A DNA stretch of 64,000 bases, taken from contig OW240917.1 of assembly GCA_933207985.1 (NCBI GenBank), positions 113,070,042 to 113,134,041 on the forward strand, given 5' to 3'. The notes beneath the pieces are model-generated. The model made no database searches. It was not told the DNA's origin and saw nothing but the letters and a program-made list of their open reading frames with translations. The position numbers and the translations under genes are program-made. Below are positions 21,002 to 32,340 of this stretch, piece after piece. Source of the DNA: Pelobates cultripes (lineage: Eukaryota; Chordata; Amphibia; Anura; Pelobatidae). Position 1 is the stretch's first letter. Each line of letters begins with the position of its first letter.

Positions 21002-22440
21002 ATGCAGCAGTCTATTATGCTTTTTGATGACTCTGCTGGTGGGGTTTCCATGGGCCATCCACCTAGCCCTGCCCCAGAAGTGGAAGGGATTGAGTGCACT
21101 GATGCACAACCACTTATGTGTGATAATGTGGACATGCAAGAACCACCACAGCACATCTCTAATGATGACGAAACACAGATGCCAACTGCTGTGGCTTTCA
21201 GCAGTGTGCAGACCAGCAAGGAGGGCAGGGTTGAGGAGTGGGTGGAAGATGATGTGGAGGATGATGAGGTCCTAGACCCCACATGGAATCAAGGTCATGC
21301 GAGTGACATGTCCAGTTTGGAGGAAGAGGCGGTGGTCGCACAGAGGCACCAGCACAGCATAAGAGGGAGCAGGGTGCAAAAGCAGAGCGGCTGTCCCCTA
21401 GACGGTACGCCTGTTACTGCCCACCAAACCCAGGGACTGAGCACACCAAAGCCAGCTCCAAGGAGTTCCCTGGCGTGGCAGTTCTTGTCAGACAATGTGC
21501 TGACAATAAGACACGAGTGGTTTGCACGCTGTGCAATCAGAGCCTGAAGCGAGGCATAAACATGCTAAACCTGAGCACAACCTGCATCACCAGGCATCTA
21601 CATGCAAAGCACGAGCTGCAGTAGAGTAAGCACATCAAAAACCAAGAAAGGTCTCAGCCTCCTCCTGCTTTCTCTTCTGCTGCTGTCTCCGCCTATTCCT
21701 CCACCTCTGGAGTGACAGTGGCACCTGCCACCCCGCAAACAGAGGATGTGGCAGTAACACCACCACGTCCGCCACCGTCCCCAAGCATCTCCACACTGTC
21801 CCATGGAAGCGTTCAGCTGTCCATCTCCCAAACACTGGAGAGAAAGAGGAAGTACGCCCCTACCAACCCACAATCCCTGGCCCTGAATGCCAGCATTTCA
21901 AAATTCGTGGCCTTTGAAATGCTGTCATTCCGTCTGGTGTAGACGGACAGTTTTAAAAACCTGATGGCGGTGGCTGTCCCACAGTACGTGGTTCCCAGCT
22001 GCCACTACTTCTCCAGGCAAACCATCCCTTCCCTGAACAACCAATTGGCGGACAAAATCAGGTGTGCTCTGCGCAACTCCATCAGTGGCAAGGTCCACAT
22101 AACCACAGCTATGTGGACCAGTAAGCACGGGCAGGGACGCTATATCTCCCTAACTGCACACTGGGCAAATGTAGTGGCGGCTTGGCCTGATGCGGACAGC
22201 AGTTTGGCGCATGTCCTTCCGCCACCGAGGATTGCAGGGCATTTCTCTTTGCCTCCTGTCGCCTCCTCCTCCTACTCCGCTTCCTCCACCTCTACCACCA
22301 CCTCATCCGGGCAGCATAACACCTTCACCACCAACTTCAGCACAGCCAGAGGGAAACGACAGCAGGCTGTTTTAAAACTGATATGTTTGGGGGAAAAAAC
22401 CCACACCGCACAGGAGCTGTGGACGGGCATGGAACAATAG
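21002..22440 (+). pseudogene. hAT transposase, N-terminal half in broken frames
   Basis: Frame 21002-21547 encodes an acidic N-terminal region (runs of Asp/Glu around 21200-21270) and ends in SLAWQFLSDN. A frame at about 21490-21620 carries a Cys/His-type block (LCNQSLKRG...TSITRHLHAKH) consistent with a BED zinc finger, the DNA-binding domain of hAT transposases. Frame 21964-22440 contains the GKVHITTAMWTSKHGQGRYISLTAHW block with the first catalytic Asp position apparently changed, since active enzymes usually have LDxWTS there. In-frame stops and frame changes separate the pieces, so no full protein can be made. Confidence 0.7.
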
Positions 22441-22528
22441 ACCAATGAGTGGTTGTTGCCTCTGAGCCTCAAGCCCGGCCTTGTGCTATAATGGGTGAAA
22501 TCTCGTAGCAGCTCTGGGCCTAGCCAGT

Positions 22529-23824
22529 TTGCTGCACATCCCTTGCCTGGCGCATGTGCTGAATTTGGTGGTGCAGAAATTCCTGAAAAACTTCCCAGAT
22601 ATATCAGAGCTGCTGCAGAAAGCGCGGGCCGTCTGTGCGCGCTTTTGGTGTTCTCACCCTGCTGCTGCTCGCCTGTCTGTGCTGCAGCGTAACTTTGGCC
22701 TTCCCGCTTACTGCCTCATTTGCGACGTGCCAACAAGGTGGAACTCCACTTTGCACATGCTGGAGAGACTGTGCAAGCAGCAGCAGGTGATAGTGGAGTT
22801 TCAGATGCAGCACGCACGGGTCAGTCGCTCTGCGGAACAGCACCACTTCACCACCAATGAGTGGGCCTCCATGCGAGACCTGTGTGCCATTCTGCACTGT
22901 TTCGAGTACTCCACCAACATGGCCAGTGCCGATGATGCCGTTCTCAGCCTTACTATTCCGCTTCTATGTCTCCTTGAAAAAACGATGATGGAAGAGGACA
23001 GGAGGAAGAGGAGGATGGGTCATTTCGACGGTTATCAGGCCAGTCATTTACAAGTGGCTTGGAGGGTGGGTTCCTGCACCAGCAATGGCCAGGTACACAA
23101 TTGTCCAGCCAGGGCACAGTTCTGGAGGATGAGGAGGAGGAACCGTGTTCACAGCAGGGTGGAACCCAACGCAGCTCGTGGGCATCACTGGGGCGTGGCT
23201 GGGGGGTTACAGAGGACATAGACAATACACCTCCCACAGAGGACAGCTTGTCCTTGCCTCTGGGTAGCCTGGCACACATAAGCGACTACATGCTGAAGTG
23301 CCTGCGCAACGACTGCCGAGTTGCCCACATTCTAACTTGGGCTGATTACTGGGTGGCCACCCTGCTGGATCCCCGTTACAAGGACAACATGCCGTCCTTA
23401 ATTCCCTCACTGGAGCGTGATCAGAAGATGCGCGACTACAAGCGCATGCTGATAGACGTGCTGCTGAGGGCATTCCCAACTGACACTGGGGGCTCAGTGG
23501 AAGCACAAGGCAAAGGCAGTGGAAGAGGAAGAGGTCGCCAACGCAGCTGGGGCACCACCATCTGATATGGAACGTCTTAGCAGGAGGCAGCATTTCAGCA
23601 ACATGGTGGAACAGTACGTGTGCAAACGCCTACACGTACTGACTAATGGGAGTGCCCCATTCAACTTCTGGGTCTCCAAATTGCCCTTTATGCTTTGGAG
23701 GTGCTGGCCCACCCTGCAGCCACTGTATTGTCTGAACATGTGTGTTTAGCATGGCAGGGGGCGTTATCACAGGCAAGCGCAGCCGCCTGTCCACAGCCAA
23801 CGTGGACAAGCTCACGTTTATTAA
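22529..23824 (+). pseudogene. hAT transposase, catalytic core and dimerisation region
   Basis: Frame 22529-23221 begins LHIPCLAHVLNLVVQKFL and contains CDVPTRWNSTLHMLERL, the diagnostic RW block of hAT transposases. The frame starting 23059 carries WVATLLDPRYKD. The C-terminal hATC dimerisation block follows in other frames: APFNFW near 23650, then a stretch around HPAATVLSEH, then AGGVITGKRSRLS near 23760. Three or more frame changes separate these blocks. Length and order match ZBED-like vertebrate hAT enzymes, which cut and paste DNA and leave 8-base duplications. Confidence 0.8.
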
Positions 23825-23853
23825 AATGAACCAGGCATGGATCCCTTAATCAG

Positions 23854-24525
23854 GTGGAGTACCATTTTGAGGCCTCACCAGGGTCATTCCCCACGGACAG
23901 AGCAAGAATTGGTTATCAAATGAATCAATTAAAGGGCAAGGCCCTTGCCTGGGCTAATCCATTGTGGGAGAGTAATCGGAGCATAGCTCATAATTACCAG
24001 GAATTCCTTGCCGAATTCAAGCTCACGTTTGAGCCATTGGGTAGAGAGGATGACGCCTCCACTGCCCTAATGCACATCAGACAAGGTAACCGGTCTATCT
24101 CGGATTATGCTATTGAATTCCGTACCTTAGCTTCCGAGGTAGACTGGACTAACAATGGGTTAATCTCAGCATTCAAAAAGGGTCTCTCAGAGACTATACT
24201 AGATGAGATAGCCGCTAAAGAATTACCTAAGAGTCTTAACGAATTTATTACGTTTGTCATGCATATTGATAATAGGTTAAGACTCAGAGAAGTCACCAGA
24301 AGCAAGACCAGACGTACGGCTATGTCCCTAGCACCTCGATTCTCTAAACCTGTTTTGTCTAACCTCCCTGTACAGTCCGAACCCGAACCTATGCAGTTGG
24401 GGGTCACTAGACTGTCAGAGGCCGAAAAACAGTATAGGAGAAGGGAGGGGTTATGCCTATATTGCGGTAGAAAGGGACATATGATAACTAATTGTCCAGT
24501 GCGTCCGGAAAACTTCCGCACCTAA
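23854..24525 (+). pseudogene. gag: Chromovirus Gag, N-terminally truncated
   Basis: A 223-codon frame that begins inside the retrotransposon gag domain (YHFEASPGSFPTDRARIGYQ). It continues through the WANPLW and FKLTFEP blocks of the capsid-like fold and ends with a CCHC zinc knuckle, CLYCGRKGHMITNC. Full-length relatives have roughly a hundred more residues at the N-terminus, lost here with the 5' LTR. Gag forms the particle and the knuckle binds the RNA. The first Met at 23854 is internal, not the true start. The end overlaps the protease frame, which is in the -1 frame, the usual arrangement for gag-pol. Confidence 0.85.
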
Positions 24526-24968
24526 GAACCTTAAGGGGACAGATCTTAGGTGTGATGGAGTTGTCCTCTAACAAAAACAAAAGTAGATTCCTCCTTGAGG
24601 TATCTATTTCCCTTGATAACAAGAAGTTTTCTTGCAGTGCCCTAATGGACTCAGGTGCTGCTGGAAATTTTATTGATGTCCAGTTTATTAGGGGTAATGA
24701 GATACCGGTCAGGGAGAGACCTACGCCGCTAGCTGTAGAGGCTATTGATGGTAGACCACTCACACAACCGCTTATAACCCACGAAACTGTCCCTATTACG
24801 ATCTCCATTGGGGCCTCCCATAGGGAGGAGATGACGTTTCAGGTTATTACTTCTCCATCATGTCCTATCATATTAGGGTTTCCGTGGCTGAGTAAGCACA
24901 ATCCCTATATTGACTGGGCTAATGGGGAGATATTAGAATGGGTAAAGAGTGTATGGGGAGATGTATAA
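24492..24968 (+). pseudogene. pol: Chromovirus aspartic protease region
   Basis: A 158-codon frame overlapping the end of gag in -1. It contains ALMDSGAAGNFI, the DSGA active-site block of retroviral-type aspartic proteases, and later ILGFPWLSKHNP, the typical C-terminal ILG block. The protease matures Gag-Pol. The frame ends at 24968 right after WANGEILEW, where the reverse-transcriptase frame should continue. The next frame starts within the overlap (24938), which implies loss of one base, probably in the GGG run near 24938-24942. Confidence 0.85.
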
Positions 24969-26149
24969 AACCAGTACTAAAGAGATTGGATACTATTGAC
25001 CTTCCCACTACCACTCCCCAAACTCCTGGAGTTCCCATACAATACCGAGAACTTCAGGAGGTGTTTAACAAGGCTCAATCCGATGTATTGCCTCCCCACA
25101 GAGCATATGACTGTGCCATTAACCTGTTTCCAGGCGCTATGCCACCTAAGGGGGCAGTTTATGCCTTATCTCCCCAGGAGAGTAAAATAATGGAGGAATA
25201 CATCAAAGAATCCTTGAGCAAAGGGCACATAAGAAAGTCATCCTCACCAGCTGGTGCAGGATTCTTTTTTGTTGAGAAAAAGGGTGGTGAGTTACGCCCT
25301 TGCATAGACTACAGGGCACTTAATAAAATCACTCTAAAAAATGCATACCCTATTCCACTCATTTCCGAATTGTTCGATAGACTTCAGGGAGCTAAAGTAT
25401 TTACTAAGCTTGACCTTAGGAGCGCTTACAATTTGGTTAGAATTAAAGAGAATCATAAGTGGAAGGCGGCATTTAATACCCGTAGTGGACACTATGAATA
25501 TCTGTTAATGCCATTTGGGTTATGCAACGCCCCGGCCGTATTTCAAGACTTTATAAATGATGTACTCAGGGAATTCATTTACTCATTTGTCTTGGTTTAT
25601 TTGGACGATATTTTGGTGTATTCCCCTGATCTTCAAACTCACCACTCCCATGTGAAACAGGTTCTGCAGATGTTGTTGAAAAATAAACTTTATTGTAAAT
25701 TAGAAAAGTGCATATTTGACCAGCCTGAAGTCCACTTTTTGGGTTACAACATCTCTGCATCGGGATTTCAAATGGATCCTAAAAAACTAGAGGCTGTACT
25801 ACACTGGCCATTACCCTCTGGTTTAAAAGCCATTCAAAGGTTTATTGGTTTTGCCAACTATTACAGAAGATTCATCAAGGGATTTTCTTCTGTAATAGCC
25901 CCAATCACAAATATGACTCGCAAAGGGGTTAGTAGCACGGTATGGTCCAAAGAGGCTGTGAATGCTTTTGAGACTCTTAAACAAAGATTTGCCTCTGCGG
26001 ACATACTAAAACATCCCGACACTAGTAAACCTTTTATATTGGAGGTTGATGCATCCGAGACAGGGGTAGGGGCTGTTCTCTCTCAGAGAAAGCCAGGGAA
26101 CACCATTGCATCCTTGTGGCTACTTCTCCAGAAAGATGTCTCCTGCTGA
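24938..26149 (+). pseudogene. pol: Chromovirus reverse transcriptase and start of RNase H
   Basis: A 403-codon frame with all RT motifs in order: GAGFFFVEKKGGELRPCIDY, LNKITLKNAYPIPLI, KLDLRSAYNLVRI (first catalytic Asp), MPFGLCNAPAVFQ and the active-site VYLDDILVYS. The thumb and connection follow (FLGYNIS, RFIGFANYYRRFI). The RNase H start FILEVDASETGVGAVLSQ is present. A shift near 26095-26105 then throws the reading into LWLLLQKDVSC and a stop, while the true continuation lies in the frame starting 26106. The RT catalytic part looks undamaged. Confidence 0.9.
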
Positions 26150-27569
26150 GCACAACTATGATATTGGCAATAGAGAACTGTTGGCCATTATTCTTGCCCT
26201 CAAGGAGTGGCGACATCTTTTGGAGGGTTCCAAGGACCCCCTGTTGATCATAACCGACCACAAAAATCTGGCATATATAGGGGATGCCAAACGTTTGTCT
26301 TCCAGACAGGCTAGATGGTCACTGTTCCTTTCACGTTTTAACTTTCTCATTACTTATAGACCTGGTTCTAAAAATGCCAAGGCTGATGCCTTGTCCAGGC
26401 AATTTGATAATGAGTCAGCTCCGGAACAGATGACATCTCCTATTATTCCACCAGAGTGTATTATTGCTACTACTGTCCTCTCACTGTCTTCTCCACTGCT
26501 TGGCACCATACTGGAGGCCCAGCCTCAGGCGCCCAGTGGTAAACCGTGTGATAAACTGTTCGTTCCCCTATGTGAAAGGGTTAATATCATGAAAGTGTTC
26601 CATGACAATATAACTGCTGGACACCCGGGCATCAATAAGTCCACTGCCGCGATCACTAGATCATTTTGGTGGGATTCACTCAGGAAAGATGTAAAGGAGT
26701 ATGTGCAGGCATGTTCTGTGTGTGCAGTTTCTAAGGTGACTCATGCACTTCCTTGTGGCCTGTTGCAGCCTCTTCCTGTTCCTGAGATTCCATGGTCCCA
26801 CCTATCCATGGACTTTATTGTTGAGCTTCCTAGCTCTGCTGGGTTCACTACTATTCTCATGGTTGTAGACCGATTTTCTAAGATGGCTCACTTCATTCCT
26901 CTCAAGAAGTTGCCATCTTCGCAAGATTTGGTCCTAATTTTCATACGTGAAATTGTCCGTTTGCATGGCATCCCCCACAATATTGTGTCTGATAGGGGAT
27001 CTCAGTTTGTGTCCAGGTTCTGGAGGGCGTTCAGTAAACAATTGGGGATTGATCTCTCCTTCTCCTCCTCCTACCATCCACAGACCAATGGTACAGCTGA
27101 GAGGGCTAACCAGTCATTAGAAGTTTATTTGCGTTGTTTTATTAATAGCACACAAGACAATTGGTCCGAACTACTCCCGTGTGCCGAGTTCGCTAGAAAC
27201 AATGCTGTTCATAACTCCTCTGGGCACAGTCCATTTTTTGTCAATAATGGTAGGCATCCTACGGTTCTCCCTGCGGTATTTTCTGATACTGCCATTCCTG
27301 CTCTGGATGAGCGTCTGGCCTCCATTTGGGATACCTGGGTTAAGGTTCAAACTGCTCTAGGGGCTGCTGCTGAACGCTTCAAACATTTTGCTGATAAGCG
27401 TAGAAGTGCCAACCCGGTGTACCAAGTGGGGGACCGGGTTTGGTTGTCATCTCGCAACATCAAGCTTAAGGTCCCTAGCATGAAGTTTGCCCCAGATTCC
27501 TTGGTCCCTATAGAGTGCTTCGTAGGATCAATCCAGTGTCTTACTCTCTGGCTCTTCCTGCATCTTTAG
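26106..27569 (+). pseudogene. pol: Chromovirus RNase H and integrase
   Basis: A 487-codon frame. RNase H: GNRELLAIILALKEWRHLLEG and IITDHKNLAYI carry acidic active-site positions, ending in NAKADALSR. Integrase: an HHCC zinc domain (about 26590-26740, FHDNITAGHPG...CSVCAVSK), then the DDE core with LSMDFIVELP, NIVSDRGSQFVS and HPQTNGTAERANQSLE, so all three catalytic acids are present. The GPY/F-type region begins at PVYQVGDRVWLS. The frame is lost near 27500-27515. The following short stretch is found in the frame at 27515 (INPVSYSLALP, TFHVSLLKP), typical of the integrase C-terminus. Confidence 0.9.
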
Positions 27570-27633
27570 GGATTCCCAACACTTTTCATGTGTCCTTACT
27601 CAAACCTCTTGTCTGCAATAGATATACTGTTCC

Positions 27634-27978
27634 TTGTGTTCCTCCCCCTCCGGTGGTGGTGGTCAGGAAGAGTATGAGGTATCTTCTATCGTGGATTCTA
27701 GGTTTTCTCGGGGCACTTTACAGTACCTGGTTGTTTGGAAAGGTTACGGTCCTGCTGATCGTTCTTGGGTTTCGGCTCCTGACCTGCATGCGTGCCGTAA
27801 GATCCGCGCTTTTCGCGCTAAATTTCCTCTCAAGCCTGGTCCTGTCCGCCCGGTGGGCGTTCTTCAGGTGGGGGGTAATGTCACATATTCATCCGCTTAT
27901 AGAAATGTGGTTAATTACATTTACTGTCCACACAGGAAAAGTTGTGCCGAGCAGCAACCTAATCCACAGAAGGGTTAA
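27634..27978 (+). pseudogene. pol: Chromodomain at the integrase C-terminus
   Basis: EEYEVSSIVDSRFSRGTLQYLVVWKGYGPADRSW is a classic chromodomain with the aromatic cage region (Tyr near the start, WKGY, and W of RSW). It is fused to the end of integrase in chromoviruses and guides insertion by binding histone marks. A frame change near 27650 separates it from the preceding integrase tail. The ORF continues through the polypurine tract into the LTR, where it is meaningless. Confidence 0.85.
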
Positions 27979-28378
27979 TGCTGAGCAGCAATTATGCAAA
28001 TGAAACCTGGTAACTGACTTTGGGGTCAAAGGCCGGTTACAGCCTATCAGAACTAAAGGAGGGTATTTAGGCCCAGTTCTCAGCCTGCTCAGTGCCCTGT
28101 CGTGGTTTCCCTTGTGGTTGTCTGAGAGCGCGTTCCTGTTTATAGTTTTCTACATGGTTTTTGACTTTGGCTTTGTTTATTGACTTCTCTATATTCTGGT
28201 ATCCTGACTCCTGGCTTTCCTCATCGCTGTGTTCCTTTCTGTGTTCCCTGACCTCGGCTAGTATTTTTTACTATTCTTTGTACGTTAAATCCGGCCATTC
28301 TAAGGACCGGTAATACGTTACTTATTTGTCATCCGTGCTGTACAGTTCTACGTGCTGGATCAAACAGTAATCCTGACA
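27879..28378 (+). repeat. Chromovirus 3' LTR
   Basis: Starts TGTCACAT immediately after a G-rich polypurine tract (CAGGTGGGGGG) and ends CCTGACA, about 500 bases. The termini TG...CA and the position behind pol define it. There is no second LTR in the window for comparison. Confidence 0.8.
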
Positions 28379-28402
28379 CTACCTCAATTAAAAAAAAAAA
28401 AA

Positions 28403-29030
28403 CAGTGTTGGCTACCACCTCCTCCTTCTCCTCCACCGCTGCTTCAACCTACACCGCCACGGTCACCGCCTCCTCAGCCTATCGGTCACTTAGTATAAAC
28501 TAGGTACACATTAGCAGAGGCTTGTGAATGCCTTTTCTCCATGCATCAGAACTGCAAAAAATGCACTGCATGCCGCAAATTGTTTCCTTTTTTATATGTC
28601 CCAATATTTTGGGGGCTACCCCAATTAAAAAACAAAAACAAAAAAATAAAAAACAGTGTTGGCTACCTCATCCTCCTCCTCCACCGCTGCTTCCACCTAC
28701 ACCGCCACGGTCACCGCCTCCTCAACCTATGGGTCACTTAGTATAAACTAGGTACACTTTAGCAGAGGCTTGTGAAGGCCTTTTCCCCATGCATCAGGAG
28801 TTGAGCATTTCTCCGTGCATCAGGACTGCAAGAAATGCACCGCAGGCTGCAAATTGTTTCTTTTTTTATATGTCCCAATATTTTGAGGGCTACCCCAATT
28901 AAAAAAACAAAACAAAAAACAAAAAAATAAAAAACAGTGTTGGCTACCACCTCCTCATCCACCGCTGCTTCCACCTACACCACCACGGTCACCGCCTCCT
29001 CAACCTATGGGTCACTTAGTATAAACTAGG
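28403..29030 (+). repeat. hAT 3' non-coding tandem repeats (about 250-280 bases)
   Basis: CAGTGTTGGCTACC starts at 28403, 28654 and 28935. Each is followed by a CTCCTCC-rich block, ACCGCCACGGTCACCGCC and CACTTAGTATAAACTAGGTA. Between copies lie A-rich spacers and the TATATGTCCCAATATTTTG block. The ORF-like frames here are low-complexity. The last copy is truncated at CTAGGTATCC. Confidence 0.85.
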
Positions 29031-29279
29031 TATCCTCCTGACAGCCATGCTTTAGATTTTGCTTTATGTTCTTCCAAAGCTAAAATCAAAGATTCCAATG
29101 CTATTTTATGGCTCAGCTGTATTTGTAATTTTTATGTTATTTTTAAGTGATTTCCCTATCCACATTTGTTTGCAGGGCACTTGTCCTACTCTTATCCCCA
29201 TTTTATTTGCTTTTGCAGCTCTCTAGCTCCTTCCAGGAGTTTCTAGAGGCATTTTTGTGGCCAAAAGTTCAGGTCCCCA

Positions 29280-29390
29280 TTGACTTCAATGGTGTTCGGG
29301 TTCGGGGTCAAGTTCAACCCGAACCAGGACTTTTTTTCAAAGTTCGGCCGAACCCGCCGGACCCGAACATCCAGGTGTCCGCTCAACTCT
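29280..29390 (+). repeat. hAT right terminus with CCGAAC/GTTCGG words
   Basis: Short inverted words (TTCGGGTTCGG, CAACCCGAACC, GTTCGGCCGAAC, CCCGAACATC) pack the last 110 bases before GTCCGCTCAACTCT at 29390. Such dense short inverted motifs are typical of subterminal transposase sites. Similar CCGAA-type words occur at 60.0-60.1 kb. Confidence 0.55.
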
Positions 29391-30703
29391 AAATAAGAAC
29401 CATAATCTGCTCACTGAATTATTAGTAACTATTACGGTGTTTAGTATGTCCCTTGTACTCTTTTCTTTTCAGGTGGTGTTTTTGTCATTTCGTTCTATTC
29501 AATCATAAAATAACTGGCATGATGTGTATGATTTCGCCACTCACACAACATCCCACCAGTCTTTTCTTACACTATATATATGACAAACTTTTAAGAAGTA
29601 AAGCAGTGTGCAATTAATTGTAATTTTTACAGAGAGTTGAGAGGTCAGCTAAAGTCTTTGTGCCATTTTCAATAATTGTTTTAATGAATGCAATGTAGAG
29701 GACTGCACTCGGAATAAAGAGCTATTTCCCTTTTATTCACGCTTTCTTTGATGTCAGAAACACTGTGCTGTAGATTGGATGGCCTTTACTATTTTCTGGC
29801 TCAAACCTTTTTTATTAAGTATATTAGTAGCACTCCAGCTGCACTATTCCATTGTTACCATCATTTATCCACCTAGTTTAAAATTCTGACAGTGAACACT
29901 ACATTTACTTTACTTACATATGAAAAGGGTTTTTTTTTTTCCAGATATTTTAATATGCTATTATTATTTCAAACAGCTCTTGTACATAATTGCACTTTGT
30001 CAGATTTAGGGATTATTGAATGATAGTGTCAAGCCTAATTTATGAATGATTTTGATCATAATGCTGTTAAGATTGCACCCACTGTAAGAGGTCATTAGTT
30101 TTAAAGAGTACTTTATGTACTTGAAGACAGCAGGAGGTAAGTATGCAAAAGTATGATAATTGAATGTGAATTATGTAGCATTACAAAGTAACTTGAATTC
30201 AATAGTTATTTTTAAATCAGAAGCACAAACTTGCATCCTTCTTTCCATGTAGACAATGTTTTATGTGTTGATAAAAATTAAACTATGAATCATGAGGATT
30301 GTTGGTGACTTACATCGTGAGCATTGGTGACAGCATTTGATAATTAAAGAGACCTTAAATAATTTATTTTTGCAATAAATATATTAAGTATTATACATTG
30401 TTAAAAAAAAACAACAACATTTAAAGTTGCTGCAAGAATTTTTAAACAGTTACAGGAAGCATTACTAAACAACACAATGGGTTATTTAATGTTTCTATAT
30501 AGTAATATATTCTTCAGCAAGTCATATGTTGTACCAAATCTGTTCAAAGTTGTACTTTTATCTCTAATGTTTAAAGAATAGAGAAGGCCAATGCCTTCTA
30601 TGAGCTCTACTGATAAACTTAACTTACATTTGCCTTTTATTGCCTTGAAATGTGTGCTTACTAGCTGGAAGCTAAGGATATAGCACATGTTAACCAGCTA
30701 AAC
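29391..30703. other. AT-rich intergenic stretch, no gene
   Basis: No frame or repeat I can recognise. Confidence 0.6.
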
Positions 30704-31012
30704 TTAAAGGGAAACGATAGTGCCAGGAAAACAATGCTTTTTTTCCTTGAACTATAGCTTCCCCCTGCCTCACACCTCCACCTTTGTTAAAGCCCCTCAG
30801 CATTGGCTTGGGTCCATCTACTCTCCTCCCCCACTGACATCAGCCAGTAGGGGAGACCTAATGTGCATATGCAGCGATGACCACACTTGCATTATACAAT
30901 GCTTTCCTATGGGGTTTTGGGTGGTGCTGGATGTCCCCATGCATAGAGTGAGGACGTACAAAGTCAGTTAGGCAACCAAAAGTCACCTAGTGGCCCGTAA
31001 ATCCCTCTAGTG
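30704..31012. mobile_element. TTAAAG-type MITE, left half
   Basis: Begins TTAAAGGGAAACGATAGTGCCAGGAAAACA, the same start as the MITE at 20161. It is cut at 31012 by a hAT element; the right half resumes at 35293. The last eight bases (CTCTAGTG, 31005-31012) are duplicated at 35293-35300. Confidence 0.7.
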
Positions 31013-31537
31013 CAGGGGTGAGGAACCATTTATCTGCCAAGGGCCATTTGGATATTTAAAACATAATTCGCGGGCCATACAAAATAATCAACTTAAAAAT
31101 TAACCTGCTATATTTGGTTAAACATTTAATTAACTAACTCCTAATGTGATGGCTGGAACTGCTTCTCTTTGGTGTGATGTTAGCTGGTATTGATGATGTT
31201 GCTGCTCACACTGTGTGTGCGTGTGTATGTGTCTTTCTTTAAAACTGCAATAATTAGCTGCAAGGTTTAGACAGGGGAGCTGAAGGAAGTTGCTGGGAAG
31301 GTAAGTGCTTGCTTGCTGCGGGCCCTAACTGCACAGTCCATGCCACCGGACCACCAGGGAATGCTATATCTCCCCTCCCTGGCCAAGAAAGAAGCAGGAA
31401 TGGGGAACCAAAAATACAAATTTTTTGAAATATTTAAAAATAATTTTAAATAAAAAATGCCCTCCCTCTCCCCACATTAAATACCTACAAAAACACACAC
31501 TGCATTATATACACACAATACATAAAAACACATTGCA

Positions 31538-31538
31538 T

Positions 31539-31580
<42 letters not shown>
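31538..31580. repeat. (ATT)n tail of the L2-like LINE
   Basis: About 14 ATT units. They stand at the 3' end of the minus-strand L2-like element, after the word GGCGCTATATAAAAAATAAC read on the minus strand. This tail form is usual for L2/CR1-related LINEs in frogs and fish. Confidence 0.8.
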
Positions 31581-31581
<1 letters not shown>

Positions 31582-31582
31582 G

Positions 31583-32065
31583 TTATTTTTTATATAGCGC
31601 CAACAAATTCCGCAGCACTTTACAATGGCTGGACGAACAGACATGTAGTTGTAACCAGAGAAGTTGGACACACAGGAACAGAGGGGCCCTCGAGAAGTCT
31701 TGAAGGCGATCATCAGAGGTGGGAGTAAAGACAGAAGATAGACGTAAGTCTTCAGCAGAGCCTAAGGGCCTAGACGGGACATACTTGTGTATTAGGGAGG
31801 ATAGATAGGTGGAAGCAGCATTATCTAGAGATTTGAAAGCAAGAACCAGAATTTTAAATTGAGCCCTATATCTTACAGGAAGCCAATGTAGGGACTGACA
31901 GAAGGGTGAGAAATAGGAGGTGCGGGAGGACAGGAAGATGAGCCTTGCCACCACATTCATTATGGACTGTAACAGCGCAAGTTGTGAGCACGTAACACCA
32001 CTGAGAAGCGCATTACAGTAGTCAAGGCGAGAAAGGACAGTGGAACGGACCAGCACCTTAGTCAC
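31583..32065 (-). pseudogene. L2-like reverse transcriptase C-terminal region
   Basis: A 160-codon minus-strand frame with SRLDYCNALLSGV, LQSIMNVVARLI, SLHWLPVRYRAQFKILVLAFKSL and YLSSLIHKYVP, the conserved C-terminal blocks of L2/Rex/CR1-type ORF2, ending LRNLLALYKK just before the 3' tail. This region follows the thumb and helps position the RNA template. The frame is open to its natural end; upstream it continues through 32066-32340 to the L1-like insertion with breaks. Without the RT palm the copy is dead. Confidence 0.85.
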
Positions 32066-32340
32066 ATCTGGCGTTATGTAGGGTCGGATGCGTGCAATGC
32101 TTTTGAGATGGAAATGACAGGATATGGCGATAGACTGAACATGAGGCGTGAAGGAGAGGTTGGAGTCAAAGAGAACACCTACGCAGCAAGCCTGTGTGGT
32201 GGAGCTGATGGTAGCACCATTGATTTGGAGGGAGACAGATACAGGAGTAGCAACACTTGAGGAGGAAAGACCAGAATTTCAGTTTTGGTCAAGTTGAGTT
32301 TAAGAAAGTGAGCAGCCATCCAGTTAGAAATAGCAGAGAT

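Larger units (their letters stand above)
23838..28378 (+). mobile_element. Ty3/gypsy chromovirus without 5' LTR
   Basis: Gag, protease, reverse transcriptase, RNase H, integrase and a chromodomain follow in canonical order, then a purine-rich tract (about 27866-27876) and a 500-base LTR starting TGTCACAT and ending CCTGACA. The 5' LTR, primer-binding site and start of gag are missing: hAT transposase sequence runs straight into gag near 23838. Single-base breaks separate the pol frames. The element is otherwise well conserved, so the 5' loss and the breaks are probably recent. Confidence 0.9.
20610..29390 (+). mobile_element. hAT transposon with decayed transposase, split by a chromovirus
   Basis: Left: tandem 112-base units. 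Middle: hAT-type transposase pieces in several frames (21002-23824). Right: about 1 kb of non-coding DNA with three 250-280-base repeats and a terminus near 29390 rich in GTTCGG/CCGAAC words ending TCCGCTCAACTCT. The transposase is interrupted after its last conserved block (near 23838) by the gypsy element ending at 28378. The left terminus is not clear: I do not see a good inverted match to the right end, so the left boundary is approximate and part may be deleted. Confidence 0.65.

Noticed and set aside
20821..21282. 153-codon minus-strand Ser-rich frame opposite the hAT transposase
   Set aside because: Shadow of the acidic transposase N-terminal region on the other strand.
28528..28746. 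Pro-rich frames of 66-72 codons
   Set aside because: Translation of the CTCCTCC-rich hAT tandem repeat.
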